A DNA stretch of 64,000 bases. It comes from Leisingera sp. SS27. Lineage in GTDB: Bacteria > Pseudomonadota > Alphaproteobacteria > Rhodobacterales > Rhodobacteraceae. Shown one piece after another: positions 24,678-33,531 of this stretch. Each line of letters opens with the position of its first letter. Position 1 is the stretch's first letter. Location of the stretch: positions 124,001 through 188,000 of the forward strand of contig NZ_JAQNCY010000002.1 in the NCBI RefSeq assembly GCF_028368855.1. The letters run 5' to 3'. Below the pieces are notes generated by a model. The model did not search any database, was not told the DNA's origin, and saw nothing but the letters and a program-made list of their open reading frames with translations. The position numbers were made by a program, and so were the translations under genes.

Positions 24678-25330
24678 GTCTTGTCCTTTCCTGCGCCAGC
24701 GCCCGGGGCCGCGGCCAGGGCGGCCATGACCTCGTCATCGCTGGTTTGCGTAAAATCCCTGTAATGCGCGCCGACCGCCCAGAACTCCCTGGGGCTCAGC
24801 AAACAGACCAGAGTATCCACCAAGGGGCGCAGTTCGTCCACCGCTTCCGGCGGCGCAACAGGAACCGCCAGAACCACTTCCGCAGGTTTGCGCTCCTTGA
24901 GCCAGAAATGCGCTGCCAGGAATGTGGCGCCGGTCGCAATTCCGTCATCCACCACGATTACAGAGCGTCCCTTCAGATCTACCGGGTCGCGCCCTTGCAG
25001 ATAGCGGGCACGGCGGGCGGCGTTCTCTTCCCGCGCCTGAGCAGCCTGAGCCGCGAAGTCCTCCGGTTTCATGCCAGCGGCCTGCAGCAAGGCACCGTTG
25101 AAAATGGGATTGCCGCCTTCGGCCAGGGCCCCTGCGGCCAGCTCCGGGTTGGAGGGCATGCCGATCTTGCGGATCAGGATCAGATCCAGCGGCGCCTGCA
25201 GTTTCTGCGCGACGGGCAGCGCCACGGGAACCCCGCCCCGCGGCAGCGCCAGCACCACGGGGTTCGTCATCGGCAGTTCAGCCAGTTCTTCGGCCAGCTG
25301 AAGTCCGGCAGACATCCGGTCTTCAAACAT
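24668..25330 (-). CDS. phosphoribosyltransferase-domain protein
   Basis: 220 residues. PRTase fold: LALPRGGVPVALPVAQKL and LILIRKIGMPSNPELAAGA at the N-terminus, PRPP-binding loop VIVVDDGIATGAT (124-136). This long form (MFEDRxxAGxxLAEEL...) is the standalone predicted phosphoribosyltransferase often found with dienelactone-hydrolase-like or stress genes; its base acceptor is unknown. The start at 25330 (GGAGG upstream) is preferred over 25342. Confidence 0.88.
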   Translation of the reverse strand: MFEDRMSAGLQLAEELAELPMTNPVVLALPRGGVPVALPVAQKLQAPLDLILIRKIGMPSNPELAAGALAEGGNPIFNGALLQAAGMKPEDFAAQAAQAREENAARRARYLQGRDPVDLKGRSVIVVDDGIATGATFLAAHFWLKERKPAEVVLAVPVAPPEAVDELRPLVDTLVCLLSPREFWAVGAHYRDFTQTSDDEVMAALAAAPGAGAGKDKTWH

Positions 25331-25377
25331 CTCAGCCTCCACCCCGATACCTAGCGCGTAAGCTGCAAAGGCAAACC

Positions 25378-26013
25378 TTAGCGCCGCCGCGCCACCAGGT
25401 AGCGCCCGGGGGTATCGGCCGGGTAGTTGCCGGTCTCGATGATCTCGAACCCGGCCTTCTGCACCGCGGCCTCCAGCCTGCGGATGTCGATGAAATCCAC
25501 GTAGCTGGGCGCCTGCCCCGCCAGCCGCATCAGCGGAATGGCCGCCGAGAACAGCCAGTACTTCCAGCTGCCCCGCATCTCGCCCAGACAGGGGGTCTTG
25601 GAGATGAAAAGCCCGCCGGGCTTTACCCGGTCCGCGACGCCATCCAGAACCTCTGCCAGATCCGGCAGCAGATGCAGCAGGTTATGCGCCAGGACCGCAT
25701 CAAACGGCCCCTGCGGCGCCTGCCCGGCACTGCAGCATTGAAACTCGACATTGCCTGCGCCGGCGTCCCAGGCCCGCTCGCGGCCAACTTCCAGCATGGC
25801 CTCCGACAGATCGGTTGCGACGATTTTGGAGACACCGCCTGACAGCTCAATGGCGGTGGATCCGGTGCCGCAGCCAAGTTCAAGCACGGTGTCCTCCGCC
25901 TTGAGATAGGACCGTGTCCGCTCCAGCGTATAACGGTAGGCATCCATGTCGCGGATTTTGGACTTGGCATATTTCGGGGCAATCTTGTTCCAAAAGCGGG
26001 CGTCGGCGGTCAT
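25378..26013 (-). CDS. class I SAM-dependent methyltransferase
   Basis: 211 residues. Motif I VLELGCGTGST (43-53), acidic end of strand 2 in VATDLSEAML, motif near FDAVLAHNLLHLLPD and post-motif VKPGGLFISKTP. FWNKIAPKYAKSKIRDMDAY resembles small-molecule methyltransferases of the UbiE/Coq5-like superfamily, but the substrate cannot be assigned. AAGGAG precedes the start. It lies 47 bp upstream of the phosphoribosyltransferase gene and may head that operon. Confidence 0.85.
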   Translation of the reverse strand: MTADARFWNKIAPKYAKSKIRDMDAYRYTLERTRSYLKAEDTVLELGCGTGSTAIELSGGVSKIVATDLSEAMLEVGRERAWDAGAGNVEFQCCSAGQAPQGPFDAVLAHNLLHLLPDLAEVLDGVADRVKPGGLFISKTPCLGEMRGSWKYWLFSAAIPLMRLAGQAPSYVDFIDIRRLEAAVQKAGFEIIETGNYPADTPGRYLVARRR

Positions 26014-26100
26014 GGTTCATCTCCTTGGGTCCCCGCACCCTACCTATGCAGGAACCACGGATAAATTGCCGAAATCCGCAAGGTTGTTATACGTATTTGC

Positions 26101-26994
26101 ATGATGAGCCCTGATTGGAACCATATCCGCGCCTTTCTCGCCACCGCTGAAACCGGTTCTCTGTCAGCAGCGGCACGTAAGCTTGGCCTCACCCAGCCGA
26201 CGCTCTCGCGCCAGGTTGCAGCACTGGAGTCAGAGCTGGGGGTGCTGTTGTTTGAGCGCCTTGGCCGTGCACTTGCGCTGACGGAAGCGGGACAGGAGCT
26301 GCTGGCGCACAGCCGCAAGATGGGCGAGGCAGCTGATGGGCTAGCCCTGGCGGCAACAGGACAAGCGCAGACCATCGAAGGGCTGGTGCGCATCACCGCC
26401 AGCGATGGCATCTCGGCCCATATCCTGCCCGGGGTGCTGGAACGGCTGCGCCAGCAAGCGCCGCGGCTGCGGATTGAGATAGTTGCCGCGGACGACATCC
26501 GCGACCTGCAGCGGCGCGAGGCGGATATCGCGGTCCGCCACGTCCGCCCGGAACAGCCGGAACTGATCGCCCGCAAGATGCAGGACACCACTGCCCGCTT
26601 TTATGCCGCCCGCAGCTATCTGGAGCGCCGCGGCACGCCGCGCTGCCGCGCCGACCTCAACGCGCATGATTTTGTGTCCTTCGGCGATATTCCCCAGTTC
26701 CTGGCCTACATGGAGCCGCTCGGCATCCGGCTGAGCGAAGGGAACTTCCCTGTCGGCTCAACCAGCGGCCTGGCGGCCTGGGAACTGGTAAGGCAGGGCT
26801 TCGGCATCGTGCCGATGCTGGACGCCATCGCCCGCAAAAGCCCGGACGTGGAGCCACTGGATCTGGAGGACATGCCAACGCTGGAATTTCCGCTGTGGCT
26901 GGCCACTCACCGCGAACTGCACACCAGCCGCCGCATCCGTCTGGTGTTCGACATTCTGGCCGACTACCTGACAGGGCTGAAGATGCGGTTCTGA
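26101..26994 (+). CDS. LysR-family transcriptional regulator
   Basis: 297 residues. DWNHIRAFLATAETGSLSAAARKLGLTQPTLSRQVAALE (in pieces, residues 5-43) is the wHTH; the effector domain is full length. NHIRAFLATAETGSLSAAA is common in the clade whose members act on a single divergent gene. Divergent from the methyltransferase operon (88-bp gap with a small palindrome ATACGTAT at 26089-26096), which it probably controls. Start 26101 or 26104 (ATGATG). Confidence 0.88.
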   Translation: MMSPDWNHIRAFLATAETGSLSAAARKLGLTQPTLSRQVAALESELGVLLFERLGRALALTEAGQELLAHSRKMGEAADGLALAATGQAQTIEGLVRITASDGISAHILPGVLERLRQQAPRLRIEIVAADDIRDLQRREADIAVRHVRPEQPELIARKMQDTTARFYAARSYLERRGTPRCRADLNAHDFVSFGDIPQFLAYMEPLGIRLSEGNFPVGSTSGLAAWELVRQGFGIVPMLDAIARKSPDVEPLDLEDMPTLEFPLWLATHRELHTSRRIRLVFDILADYLTGLKMRF

Positions 26995-27015
26995 ACCGCC
27001 GCTGCAAAGGGAAAA

Positions 27016-27091
27016 GGGCGGCCCCGGAACCGGGAGCCGCCCAAAAGTTTTCCTCAAAACTTTTGCCAAGGCTTTTTCTCAAAAGCCTTGG
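27016..27091. repeat. triple tandem hairpin in a convergent gap
   Basis: Three back-to-back stems: GGGCGGC-C-CCGG / CCGG-GA-GCCGCCC (27016-27042); AAAAGTTTT CCTC AAAACTTTT (27043-27064, perfect 9 bp); CCAAGGCTTTT TCTC AAAAGCCTTGG (27066-27091, perfect 11 bp). It fills the gap between the LysR gene (+) and pheT (-). Likely a bidirectional terminator; the repetition is more than termination needs. Confidence 0.75.
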
Positions 27092-27099
27092 ACCCGCCG

Positions 27100-29496
27100 T
27101 CAGCCGCGCAGGGTGCCGCCAGTGGCTTTGGTGACCTTGGCGATGATCTTCTCGCTCACCGCCTCGATGTCCTTTTCCTTCAGCGTTTGATCACTGGGCT
27201 GCAGCCGCACGGTGATTGCCAGCGACTTCTTGCCCTCGCCCAGGGAGCCGCCGATGAACTCGTCAAAGACGCGCACGCCCTCGATCAGCGCCTTGTCGGC
27301 ACCGGCTGCAGCATTCACCAAAGTCAGCGCTTCGACGCTGTCGTCCACCACAAAGGCAAAGTCCCGCTCCACCGCCTGCAGGTCGCTGATCGCCAGCGCC
27401 GGACGGGTGGCCGAGGACTTGCGCGGCATCGGAATTTCATCCGGGAAAATGGTAAAGGCCACGGCGGCCCCCTTGATGCCCATCTCCTTCAGCACCTTCG
27501 GGTGCAGCTCGCCGAAGACACCCAGAGTTTTCTTGGGACCCAAGCAAATCCGGCCATGGCGGCCCGGGTGCCACCAGGCGGCACCTTCACGCAGGACCTG
27601 TACTTTGGCCGGTGCGCCAATGGCAGCCAGCACCGCTTCAATATCAGCCTTGGAATCATAGAGATCCACCGCGCGCGAGGCGCCATGCACGTCCTTCGGC
27701 CCGGTACGGCCCACCAGCAAGCCTGCGATCTGGTTCACCTGCTCGCCCGGTTCGCCGCCGGTGAAGGCAGGGCCTGCCTCAAACAGCGCCAGATCCATGA
27801 AGCCGCGCGCCTGGTTGCGGGCCGCAGCCTGCAACAGGCCTGCCAGCAGATCGGGGCGCATGTGCGACATCTCGGAGGAGATCGGGTTGGCCAGCATGGT
27901 GGCATCATCGCCGCCGCCGAACAGCGCAGCCGAGGCCTTGTCGATGAAGCTGTAGCTGACAACTTCGTTGTAGCCGAGGCTGGCGCAGGTGCGGCGCGCC
28001 ATCTGCTGACGCCGCTGCTGCGGAGTCATCACCGGCTTGGGGATGCCGTCGGTCAGCCGCGGCAGCGGCTTGCCCTGCAGCTTGGTCAGCGACGCGATAC
28101 GCGCGACCTCTTCCACCAGATCGGCCTCGCCCTGCACATCCGGACGCCAGCTGGGCACATGCGCCATACTGCCTTCCAGGCGGAAACCCAGGCGGGTCAG
28201 GGTCTGACGCTGATCGCTCTCCGGGATCTCCATGCCCACCAGCGACTGCACCCGGTCCGCGTCCAGCTTGTAAGCGCGCGAATGATCCGGCACGTCACCC
28301 GCGATCACCACCTCAGACGGCTCGCCACCGCACAGGTCCAGGATCATCTGGGTCGCCCGGTGCAGACCCTCGATGGTGTATTCCGGATCGACGCCGCGCT
28401 CAAAGCGGTAGCGCGCGTCGGAGTTGATCTTGAGCGCGCGGCCTGCCATGGCGATCTGCACGTGATCCCAGAACGCGCTCTCCAGGAACACATCCACGGT
28501 CTCCTCGGTGCAGCCGGTTTCCTCACCGCCCATGATGCCGCCGATGCTTTCAGGGCCATTGGCATCCGAGATCACCATTTGGCCCGCGCCAAAGGTGTAT
28601 TCCTTTTCGTCCAGCGCCTTCAGCGTCTCACCGCCAGCTGCGCGATGCACCCGCAGATCGCCCGCGACCTTGGCCGCGTCGAACACATGCAGCGGGCGGT
28701 TCTGGTCGAAGGTGAAGAAGTTGGTGATGTCCACCAGCGCCGAAATCGGGCGCAGGCCGATCGCCTTCAGCCGGTCCTGCAGCCATTGCGGGCTGGGGCC
28801 GTTCTTCACGCCCTTGATCACCCGGCCAGCAAACAGCGGGCAGCCGTCCAGTGTGTCGGCATCGATCGTGACCTTGACCGGGCTTGCGAAGTCGCCCGGG
28901 ATCGCCTCAAACGCGCGAGTCTTCAGCGTGCCGAGGCCGCGCGCCGCCAGGTCGCGGGCTATGCCATAAACACCCAGCGCATCGGGGCGGTTCGGAGTGA
29001 TCGCGATTTCGATCACCGGATCGACCTTGGCCGGATCGTTCTCTGCCAGCCAGTCCACGAACTTGTCGCCGACCGCGCCGGAGGGCAGCTCGATGATGCC
29101 ATCATGCTCGTCCGACAGCTCCAGCTCGCGCTCGGACGCCATCATGCCAAAGCTTTCGACACCCCGGATCTTGCCGACGCCGATGGTGATGTCGAGGCCG
29201 GGGATATACATGCCCGGCTTGCAGACCACCACGGTGATGCCTTCGCGCGCGTTCGGCGCGCCGCAGATGATCTGCAGCTCCCCCTCGTCGGTGTCCACCT
29301 TACAGACCCGCAGCTTGTCAGCATCCGGGTGCTTTTCGGCGTGCTTCACATAGCCGAGCTTGAAATCCTTCAGCGCATCCGCCGGATTGACGACCCCTTC
29401 GACCTCAAGGCCCAGATCGGTCAGGGCATCAGTGATCTCTTCCACCGAAGCGTCGGTGTCGAGGTGGTCTTTCAGCCAGGAAAGCGTGAATTTCAT
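27100..29496 (-). CDS. pheT: phenylalanyl-tRNA synthetase beta subunit
   Basis: 798 residues. Domains in order: MKFTLSWLKDHLDT, tRNA-binding OB domain (about 40-150), B3/B4 editing domain, B5 domain, inactive catalytic-like core, and the C-terminal ferredoxin-like anticodon-binding domain (YDSKADIEAVL ... VRLQPSDQTLKEKDIEAV). With PheS it forms the (alpha-beta)2 enzyme that charges tRNA-Phe. The start at 29496 matches the family; the frame runs 21 residues further upstream without similarity. Unusually, pheS is not adjacent: it ends 2.85 kb upstream. Confidence 0.97.
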   Translation of the reverse strand: MKFTLSWLKDHLDTDASVEEITDALTDLGLEVEGVVNPADALKDFKLGYVKHAEKHPDADKLRVCKVDTDEGELQIICGAPNAREGITVVVCKPGMYIPGLDITIGVGKIRGVESFGMMASERELELSDEHDGIIELPSGAVGDKFVDWLAENDPAKVDPVIEIAITPNRPDALGVYGIARDLAARGLGTLKTRAFEAIPGDFASPVKVTIDADTLDGCPLFAGRVIKGVKNGPSPQWLQDRLKAIGLRPISALVDITNFFTFDQNRPLHVFDAAKVAGDLRVHRAAGGETLKALDEKEYTFGAGQMVISDANGPESIGGIMGGEETGCTEETVDVFLESAFWDHVQIAMAGRALKINSDARYRFERGVDPEYTIEGLHRATQMILDLCGGEPSEVVIAGDVPDHSRAYKLDADRVQSLVGMEIPESDQRQTLTRLGFRLEGSMAHVPSWRPDVQGEADLVEEVARIASLTKLQGKPLPRLTDGIPKPVMTPQQRRQQMARRTCASLGYNEVVSYSFIDKASAALFGGGDDATMLANPISSEMSHMRPDLLAGLLQAAARNQARGFMDLALFEAGPAFTGGEPGEQVNQIAGLLVGRTGPKDVHGASRAVDLYDSKADIEAVLAAIGAPAKVQVLREGAAWWHPGRHGRICLGPKKTLGVFGELHPKVLKEMGIKGAAVAFTIFPDEIPMPRKSSATRPALAISDLQAVERDFAFVVDDSVEALTLVNAAAGADKALIEGVRVFDEFIGGSLGEGKKSLAITVRLQPSDQTLKEKDIEAVSEKIIAKVTKATGGTLRG

Positions 29497-29585
29497 CGGT
29501 CGGGGACCCCTTGGCAGACATGCGTGTTTGACCTGAGGCAATGGCAAAGAATGCGCCAAGGTTCAAGGGTTCTGCGCGCCTGCTC

Positions 29586-30401
29586 TCAAGGATAGCTGGG
29601 AGTGAGGTTCAAAAGCTCATCCAATTGCCGCCCGATCCAGCCATGCGGGATGAAATGGCCGCCGGGATGGGTGTCCAGCACCACCTGCCCCTGTGTGCAG
29701 CCGGCCCAGACCGTGCGCTCCAGCTTGAGGAAGTCGACCACCTGCCACTGCCCCAGCGCCCGCGCCGTGCCGCATCCCAGCCGCGCCCGCCACAGCGCCA
29801 CCGGATAGGTCCGTTCACCGCCCGGGCCATAGGGGAAATCCATCACCCTGTCCTTCAGGCCGTGCACATGCCGCACCTCGCGCGGGGCCTCAGCGCAGTC
29901 TTCGCTTTGCTGGATGGTGCCGGCCACCGCCAGAAGCGCCGCCACATCATTGCCGCTGTGGCAGACATAGCGCCAGGCCATGGCCGAACCGTAGGAATAG
30001 CCCGAGACGTAAATGCGTTCGGAGTCAACCGGATAGCGTTTAGCGACGTCCTCCAGCACCCGGTCGGCAAAGGCAACATCTTCTGTTTCCGCGGACCAGA
30101 AATCCCAGGTCTTGTTGCGCCCGTTCGGGGTCACCAGCAGCACCCCGCGGCGCTTGGCAGAGGCCCCCACCCGCTCGCTCTTCTGCGCATGGCGGCCGGT
30201 GCGGGACCAGCCATGGAAATGCAAGAGCACCGGCAGGGGCGAGACCCCGTCCCAGCCCTCCGGCTCCATCACATGATAAGAGCGGCCGCCCAGTTTACAG
30301 GGCGTAGCGCCAAGGCATTCAGCAGGTTTCGAAGGCCCCATGGCGACCGCGGCAGAAGCCCACAATAGGACGGCGGAAATGGATATGGCTGCTCGGATCA
30401 T
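29586..30401 (-). CDS. secreted PHB-depolymerase/LpqC-type esterase
   Basis: 271 residues. Signal peptide MIRAAISISAVLLWASAAVA. Alpha/beta hydrolase of the polyhydroxybutyrate depolymerase / feruloyl-esterase-like (LpqC) group: oxyanion HFHGWSRTG, nucleophile elbow GYSYGS (Ser136), RHVHGLKDRVMDF (acid) and THPGGHFIPHGW (His). Would hydrolyse an ester polymer or oligomer in the periplasm; the substrate is unknown. A related enzyme is encoded at 47213-48043. Start at 30401 gives a clean signal peptide; 30419 is possible. Confidence 0.8.
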   Translation of the reverse strand: MIRAAISISAVLLWASAAVAMGPSKPAECLGATPCKLGGRSYHVMEPEGWDGVSPLPVLLHFHGWSRTGRHAQKSERVGASAKRRGVLLVTPNGRNKTWDFWSAETEDVAFADRVLEDVAKRYPVDSERIYVSGYSYGSAMAWRYVCHSGNDVAALLAVAGTIQQSEDCAEAPREVRHVHGLKDRVMDFPYGPGGERTYPVALWRARLGCGTARALGQWQVVDFLKLERTVWAGCTQGQVVLDTHPGGHFIPHGWIGRQLDELLNLTPSYP

Positions 30402-30548
30402 ATGGCAGAGCCTAGCCAACCGGCGGCAGCTGTCACGTCACAAGTTTGTGGGGGCCGCAGCCTGCCCTGCAAACATTCTCCGGACGCGATGTTTTGAGAT
30501 TCCCCCGGTTTCGCGCATACTGATCTCCTCACTGCCAGGGAGACACCG

Positions 30549-31676
30549 ATGACGGATCAGCATTCCGGGGTTCAAAACGCCTTCTTCGTCATTGCCGACC
30601 TGTCGGGCTACACCAAATTCATGGCCGGCACCCCGCTGGAGCATTCCAAGGGAATCCTGGATGCGCTGTTCGGCGTACTGCTCCCTGCCATCCGGGCGCC
30701 GCTACAAGTTTCAGGCCTGCAAGGCGATGCGGTCTTTGCCTATGCCTTTGAAACCGAGGTGATGACCAAGCAATTCATCCTCGATTTTGCCGAAAGCCTC
30801 TACTGCGTCTTCGCCCGCGAGAAGGAGAAGATGATCCTCAACACCGGCTGCACCTGCGACGCCTGCAGCAAGATCGGCGATCTGGAACTGAAGCTGGTGG
30901 TGCATCACGGCGAATGCATCCAGCAGCACAGCCGCGGCACCCATGAGCTGGCCGGCCCCGACGTGATCACCGCGTTCAGGCTTCTGAAAAACTCCGTCAC
31001 CGAACGCACCGGCCTCACCGCTTATACACTGCTGTCCTGCGATGCGCTGAGGGCGATGGACCTGGTTGATTTCTTTGATGAAAGCGAGTTCCACAGCGAG
31101 GACATCGAACATATCGGCCAGGTCGAATATGTGGTCCGCGACATGCGCGTTGCCTGGCAGCGCCGCCGTGCGACCGAGCGCAGTTTTGTCGGTGCCGGCG
31201 ATGACCTGCTGTTTGACGAATGGATCATCCCGCTGGCTGTGTCGCCAGAGGTCGCCTTTACCATCTGCACCCGCCCTGACTTGCGCACCGAATGGCTGGG
31301 CGCCGACAAGATGGACCTGTTGAACACCAACAAGGGCAAGATCGAACCCGGCACGATGTACCACTGCTACCACGGCGACGCGCTGTTTCCCTATGAAGTG
31401 CTGGATTGGAACCCCGGCGAGTATGTCACCGGCCGCTACAACCTGCCGATGGGCCTGATGATGTATGAGACCATCGAGATGGAAGAGGTCGGCGGTGGCA
31501 CCCTGGTCAAGCTGCGCTATGCCAAGACACGCTCGCCTAAGCTGATGGGCAAGCTGATGGCCGGAATGGTCAACCGCAAGCTCCGCGGCTTTATCGTGCC
31601 GGACAAGGAAAACCGGGTCTCCAGGATCAAGGCGCTGGGGAAACGGCTGGGCGGAACGGCCCCTGCCCCCGCCTGA
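30549..31676 (+). CDS. DUF2652 (cyclase-homology-like) and SRPBCC fusion protein
   Basis: 375 residues. N-terminal half (about 10-200) is DUF2652, which has the shape of a class III nucleotidyl-cyclase domain: FFVIADLSGYTKFM (Asp17) and LQGDAVFAY. A small cysteine cluster, TGCTCDACSKIGDLELKLVVHHG, interrupts it. The C-terminal half (about 215-360) looks like an SRPBCC/START-like lipid- or ligand-binding cup (LAVSPEVAFTICTRPDLRTEWLGADKMD ... VTGRYNLPMGLMMYETIEMEEVGGGTLVKLRY). Activity is unknown; cyclase activity is not assured. Monocistronic, between pheT/esterase and pheS and on the opposite strand. Confidence 0.75.
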   Translation: MTDQHSGVQNAFFVIADLSGYTKFMAGTPLEHSKGILDALFGVLLPAIRAPLQVSGLQGDAVFAYAFETEVMTKQFILDFAESLYCVFAREKEKMILNTGCTCDACSKIGDLELKLVVHHGECIQQHSRGTHELAGPDVITAFRLLKNSVTERTGLTAYTLLSCDALRAMDLVDFFDESEFHSEDIEHIGQVEYVVRDMRVAWQRRRATERSFVGAGDDLLFDEWIIPLAVSPEVAFTICTRPDLRTEWLGADKMDLLNTNKGKIEPGTMYHCYHGDALFPYEVLDWNPGEYVTGRYNLPMGLMMYETIEMEEVGGGTLVKLRYAKTRSPKLMGKLMAGMVNRKLRGFIVPDKENRVSRIKALGKRLGGTAPAPA

Positions 31677-32114
31677 GGCCCACACAAGCCGCGCTCTCGC
31701 CTGACCGCGGGGAGGCGAACCAACGATCATGTTTGGCAGTTTATCCCGGCAAAGTCCGTAGAACATCTAGCTGTGGCGCTTGGCTCGCCAAATCGCCTGC
31801 CCGTGCGGGCGGTCAGGCGATGGCGCGGCGGACTCTCGGCCTTGATTCCGCGCTGGAGCAACCATCGAAGACAATGCCTATCCCTTCTCGGGCTAACCGG
31901 TGCGTTCAATCACAGAGCATCGCGCCGGACCCGGGGATGGGCGTATCGCGCCCGCGTCGTGCTGATAGCACGCCACCGGCGGGGCGGGCCGGATCGGGCA
32001 CGATGCGGGGCTGCGCCCCGCGGTTACTTTGCAATCAGTGCGGCCTCGCCAAGACTTAGTCCGCTTAGCCAGTTATCGCATTCCCTAGCTTGGGAAATCA
32101 GAAAATATTCACAC
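31677..32114. other. 438-bp stretch without a convincing gene
   Basis: Open frames exist here on the plus strand, but none has a ribosome site, family similarity or the strong third-position GC bias of the neighbours. Base composition is more mixed than in flanking genes. It could be a decayed gene remnant; I cannot name one. Confidence 0.4.
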
Positions 32115-32345
32115 TCACATGCGCTTAGCCCAAACCTTCTGATGAGCATGCAGAAACATTGAAGCCAAAGGAGCTGCAATCAGAATGTAAGCAACTCCGA
32201 TCAACGCCGGTGCGTGCACAATCAGCAACCAGAATGGCACAACTGCACAAACCGGGATGGCGAAACCAATCCACCACGGGTTCCTTTCACAAAACGCAGT
32301 ACACCAGTCATAGTACCGCGCCAGCCAGATCCCGATCAGATACAC
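32115..32345 (-). CDS. small membrane protein following pheS
   Basis: 76 residues from GTG at 32345, immediately after the pheS TAA (stop and start abut). Two hydrophobic segments: WIGFAIPVCAVVPFWLLIV and LIGVAYILIAAPLASMFL. Not a recognised family. The direct abutment to pheS suggests co-translation; base composition is lower in GC than the neighbours. Confidence 0.5.
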   Translation of the reverse strand: MYLIGIWLARYYDWCTAFCERNPWWIGFAIPVCAVVPFWLLIVHAPALIGVAYILIAAPLASMFLHAHQKVWAKRM

Positions 32346-33419
32346 TTACCTGCTCAGACCGCCATGCAGCGCCGGCATGTCCAGGCTCTGGAAGCCGTAG
32401 TGGCGCAGCCAGCGCAGGTCGCTGTCGAAGAAGGCGCGCAGGTCGGGGATGCCGTATTTCAGCATCGCCAGGCGGTCGATGCCGATGCCGAAGGCAAAGC
32501 CCTGGTAGATTTCCGGGTCGATGCCGCCGGCCGCGATCACCTTGGGGTGCACCATCCCGGAGCCGAGGATCTCCATCCAGTCGTCGCCCTCGCCGATTTT
32601 CAGCGTGCCGCCCTCCCAGGAGCAGCGGATATCCACCTCTGCCGAGGGCTCGGTGAAGGGGAAATGCGAGGCGCGGAAGCGCAGCTCGACGTCGTCCACC
32701 TCGAAGAAGGATTTGACAAACTCTTCCAGCACCCACTTGAGGTTCGCCATCGAGATGTCCTTGTCCAGCGCCAGGCCTTCGACCTGGTGGAACATCGGCG
32801 TGTGGGTCTGGTCATAGTCGGCGCGGTAAACGCCGCCCGGGCAGATGATGCGCAGCGGCGCGCCCATCTTTTCCATCGAGCGGATCTGTACCGGGCTGGT
32901 ATGGGTGCGCAGCACATGCGGCGGGCGGTTGTCGCCCTCGGCGCGGTGCATATAGAACGTGTCCATTTCGGCGCGGGCCGGGTGGTGGCCGGGGATGTTC
33001 AGCGCGTCGAAGTTGTACCAATCGGTATCGATGCGCGGCCCTTCGGCGACCGAGAAGCCCAGCTCGGCAAAGATCGCGGTGATCTCTTCCTGCACCTGGC
33101 TGATCGGATGCAGGCTGCCCTGGCGCTGCGGGCGCGACGGCAGGGTCACGTCCAGCCACTCGGTGCACAGGCGCTCGTCCAGAGCGGCATCTTCGAGACC
33201 GGCCTTCTTGGCCGCGAGCGCCGAGTTGATCTCATCCTTCAGCGCGTTCAGCGCGGGGCCGGCCACCTGACGCTCTTCCGGGGTCATCTTGCCCAGCTCG
33301 CGCATCTTCAGCGCCACCTCGCCCTTCTTGCCGACGGCTGCAAGGCGGATTGTCTCCAGCGCCGCCTCGTCGGCGGCCTCCGCAATCTGACCCAGGTATT
33401 TGGCTTTAAGATCGTCCAT
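32346..33419 (-). CDS. pheS: phenylalanyl-tRNA synthetase alpha subunit
   Basis: 357 residues. N-terminal coiled-coil (about 1-85) for tRNA contact, then the class II catalytic core: [30 protein letters not shown] (motif 1 region, in pieces), [37 protein letters not shown] (motif 2 area, in pieces) and [22 protein letters not shown] (motif 3, in pieces). Catalytic subunit for tRNA-Phe charging. The ATG at 33419 has GAGGGG upstream. Not adjacent to pheT. Confidence 0.97.
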   Translation of the reverse strand: MDDLKAKYLGQIAEAADEAALETIRLAAVGKKGEVALKMRELGKMTPEERQVAGPALNALKDEINSALAAKKAGLEDAALDERLCTEWLDVTLPSRPQRQGSLHPISQVQEEITAIFAELGFSVAEGPRIDTDWYNFDALNIPGHHPARAEMDTFYMHRAEGDNRPPHVLRTHTSPVQIRSMEKMGAPLRIICPGGVYRADYDQTHTPMFHQVEGLALDKDISMANLKWVLEEFVKSFFEVDDVELRFRASHFPFTEPSAEVDIRCSWEGGTLKIGEGDDWMEILGSGMVHPKVIAAGGIDPEIYQGFAFGIGIDRLAMLKYGIPDLRAFFDSDLRWLRHYGFQSLDMPALHGGLSR

Positions 33420-33531
33420 CACGGCCCCTCGAATTCTGCTTGTGCCCTGCTACCACAAGGGCGCGCGAAAGCAAGAGGGCGGGGACGGATGCGTGGGCGG
33501 CTGTGTCACCCTGCACCCCGCTGCTGCGGCC

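Noticed and set aside
27088-29595. 835-codon plus-strand open frame
   Set aside because: Exact antisense of pheT; His/Gln/Arg-rich shadow.
31773-32162. Possible transposase or gene remnant
   Set aside because: I could not match any transposase motif, terminal inverted repeat or target duplication; left as an unassigned gap.
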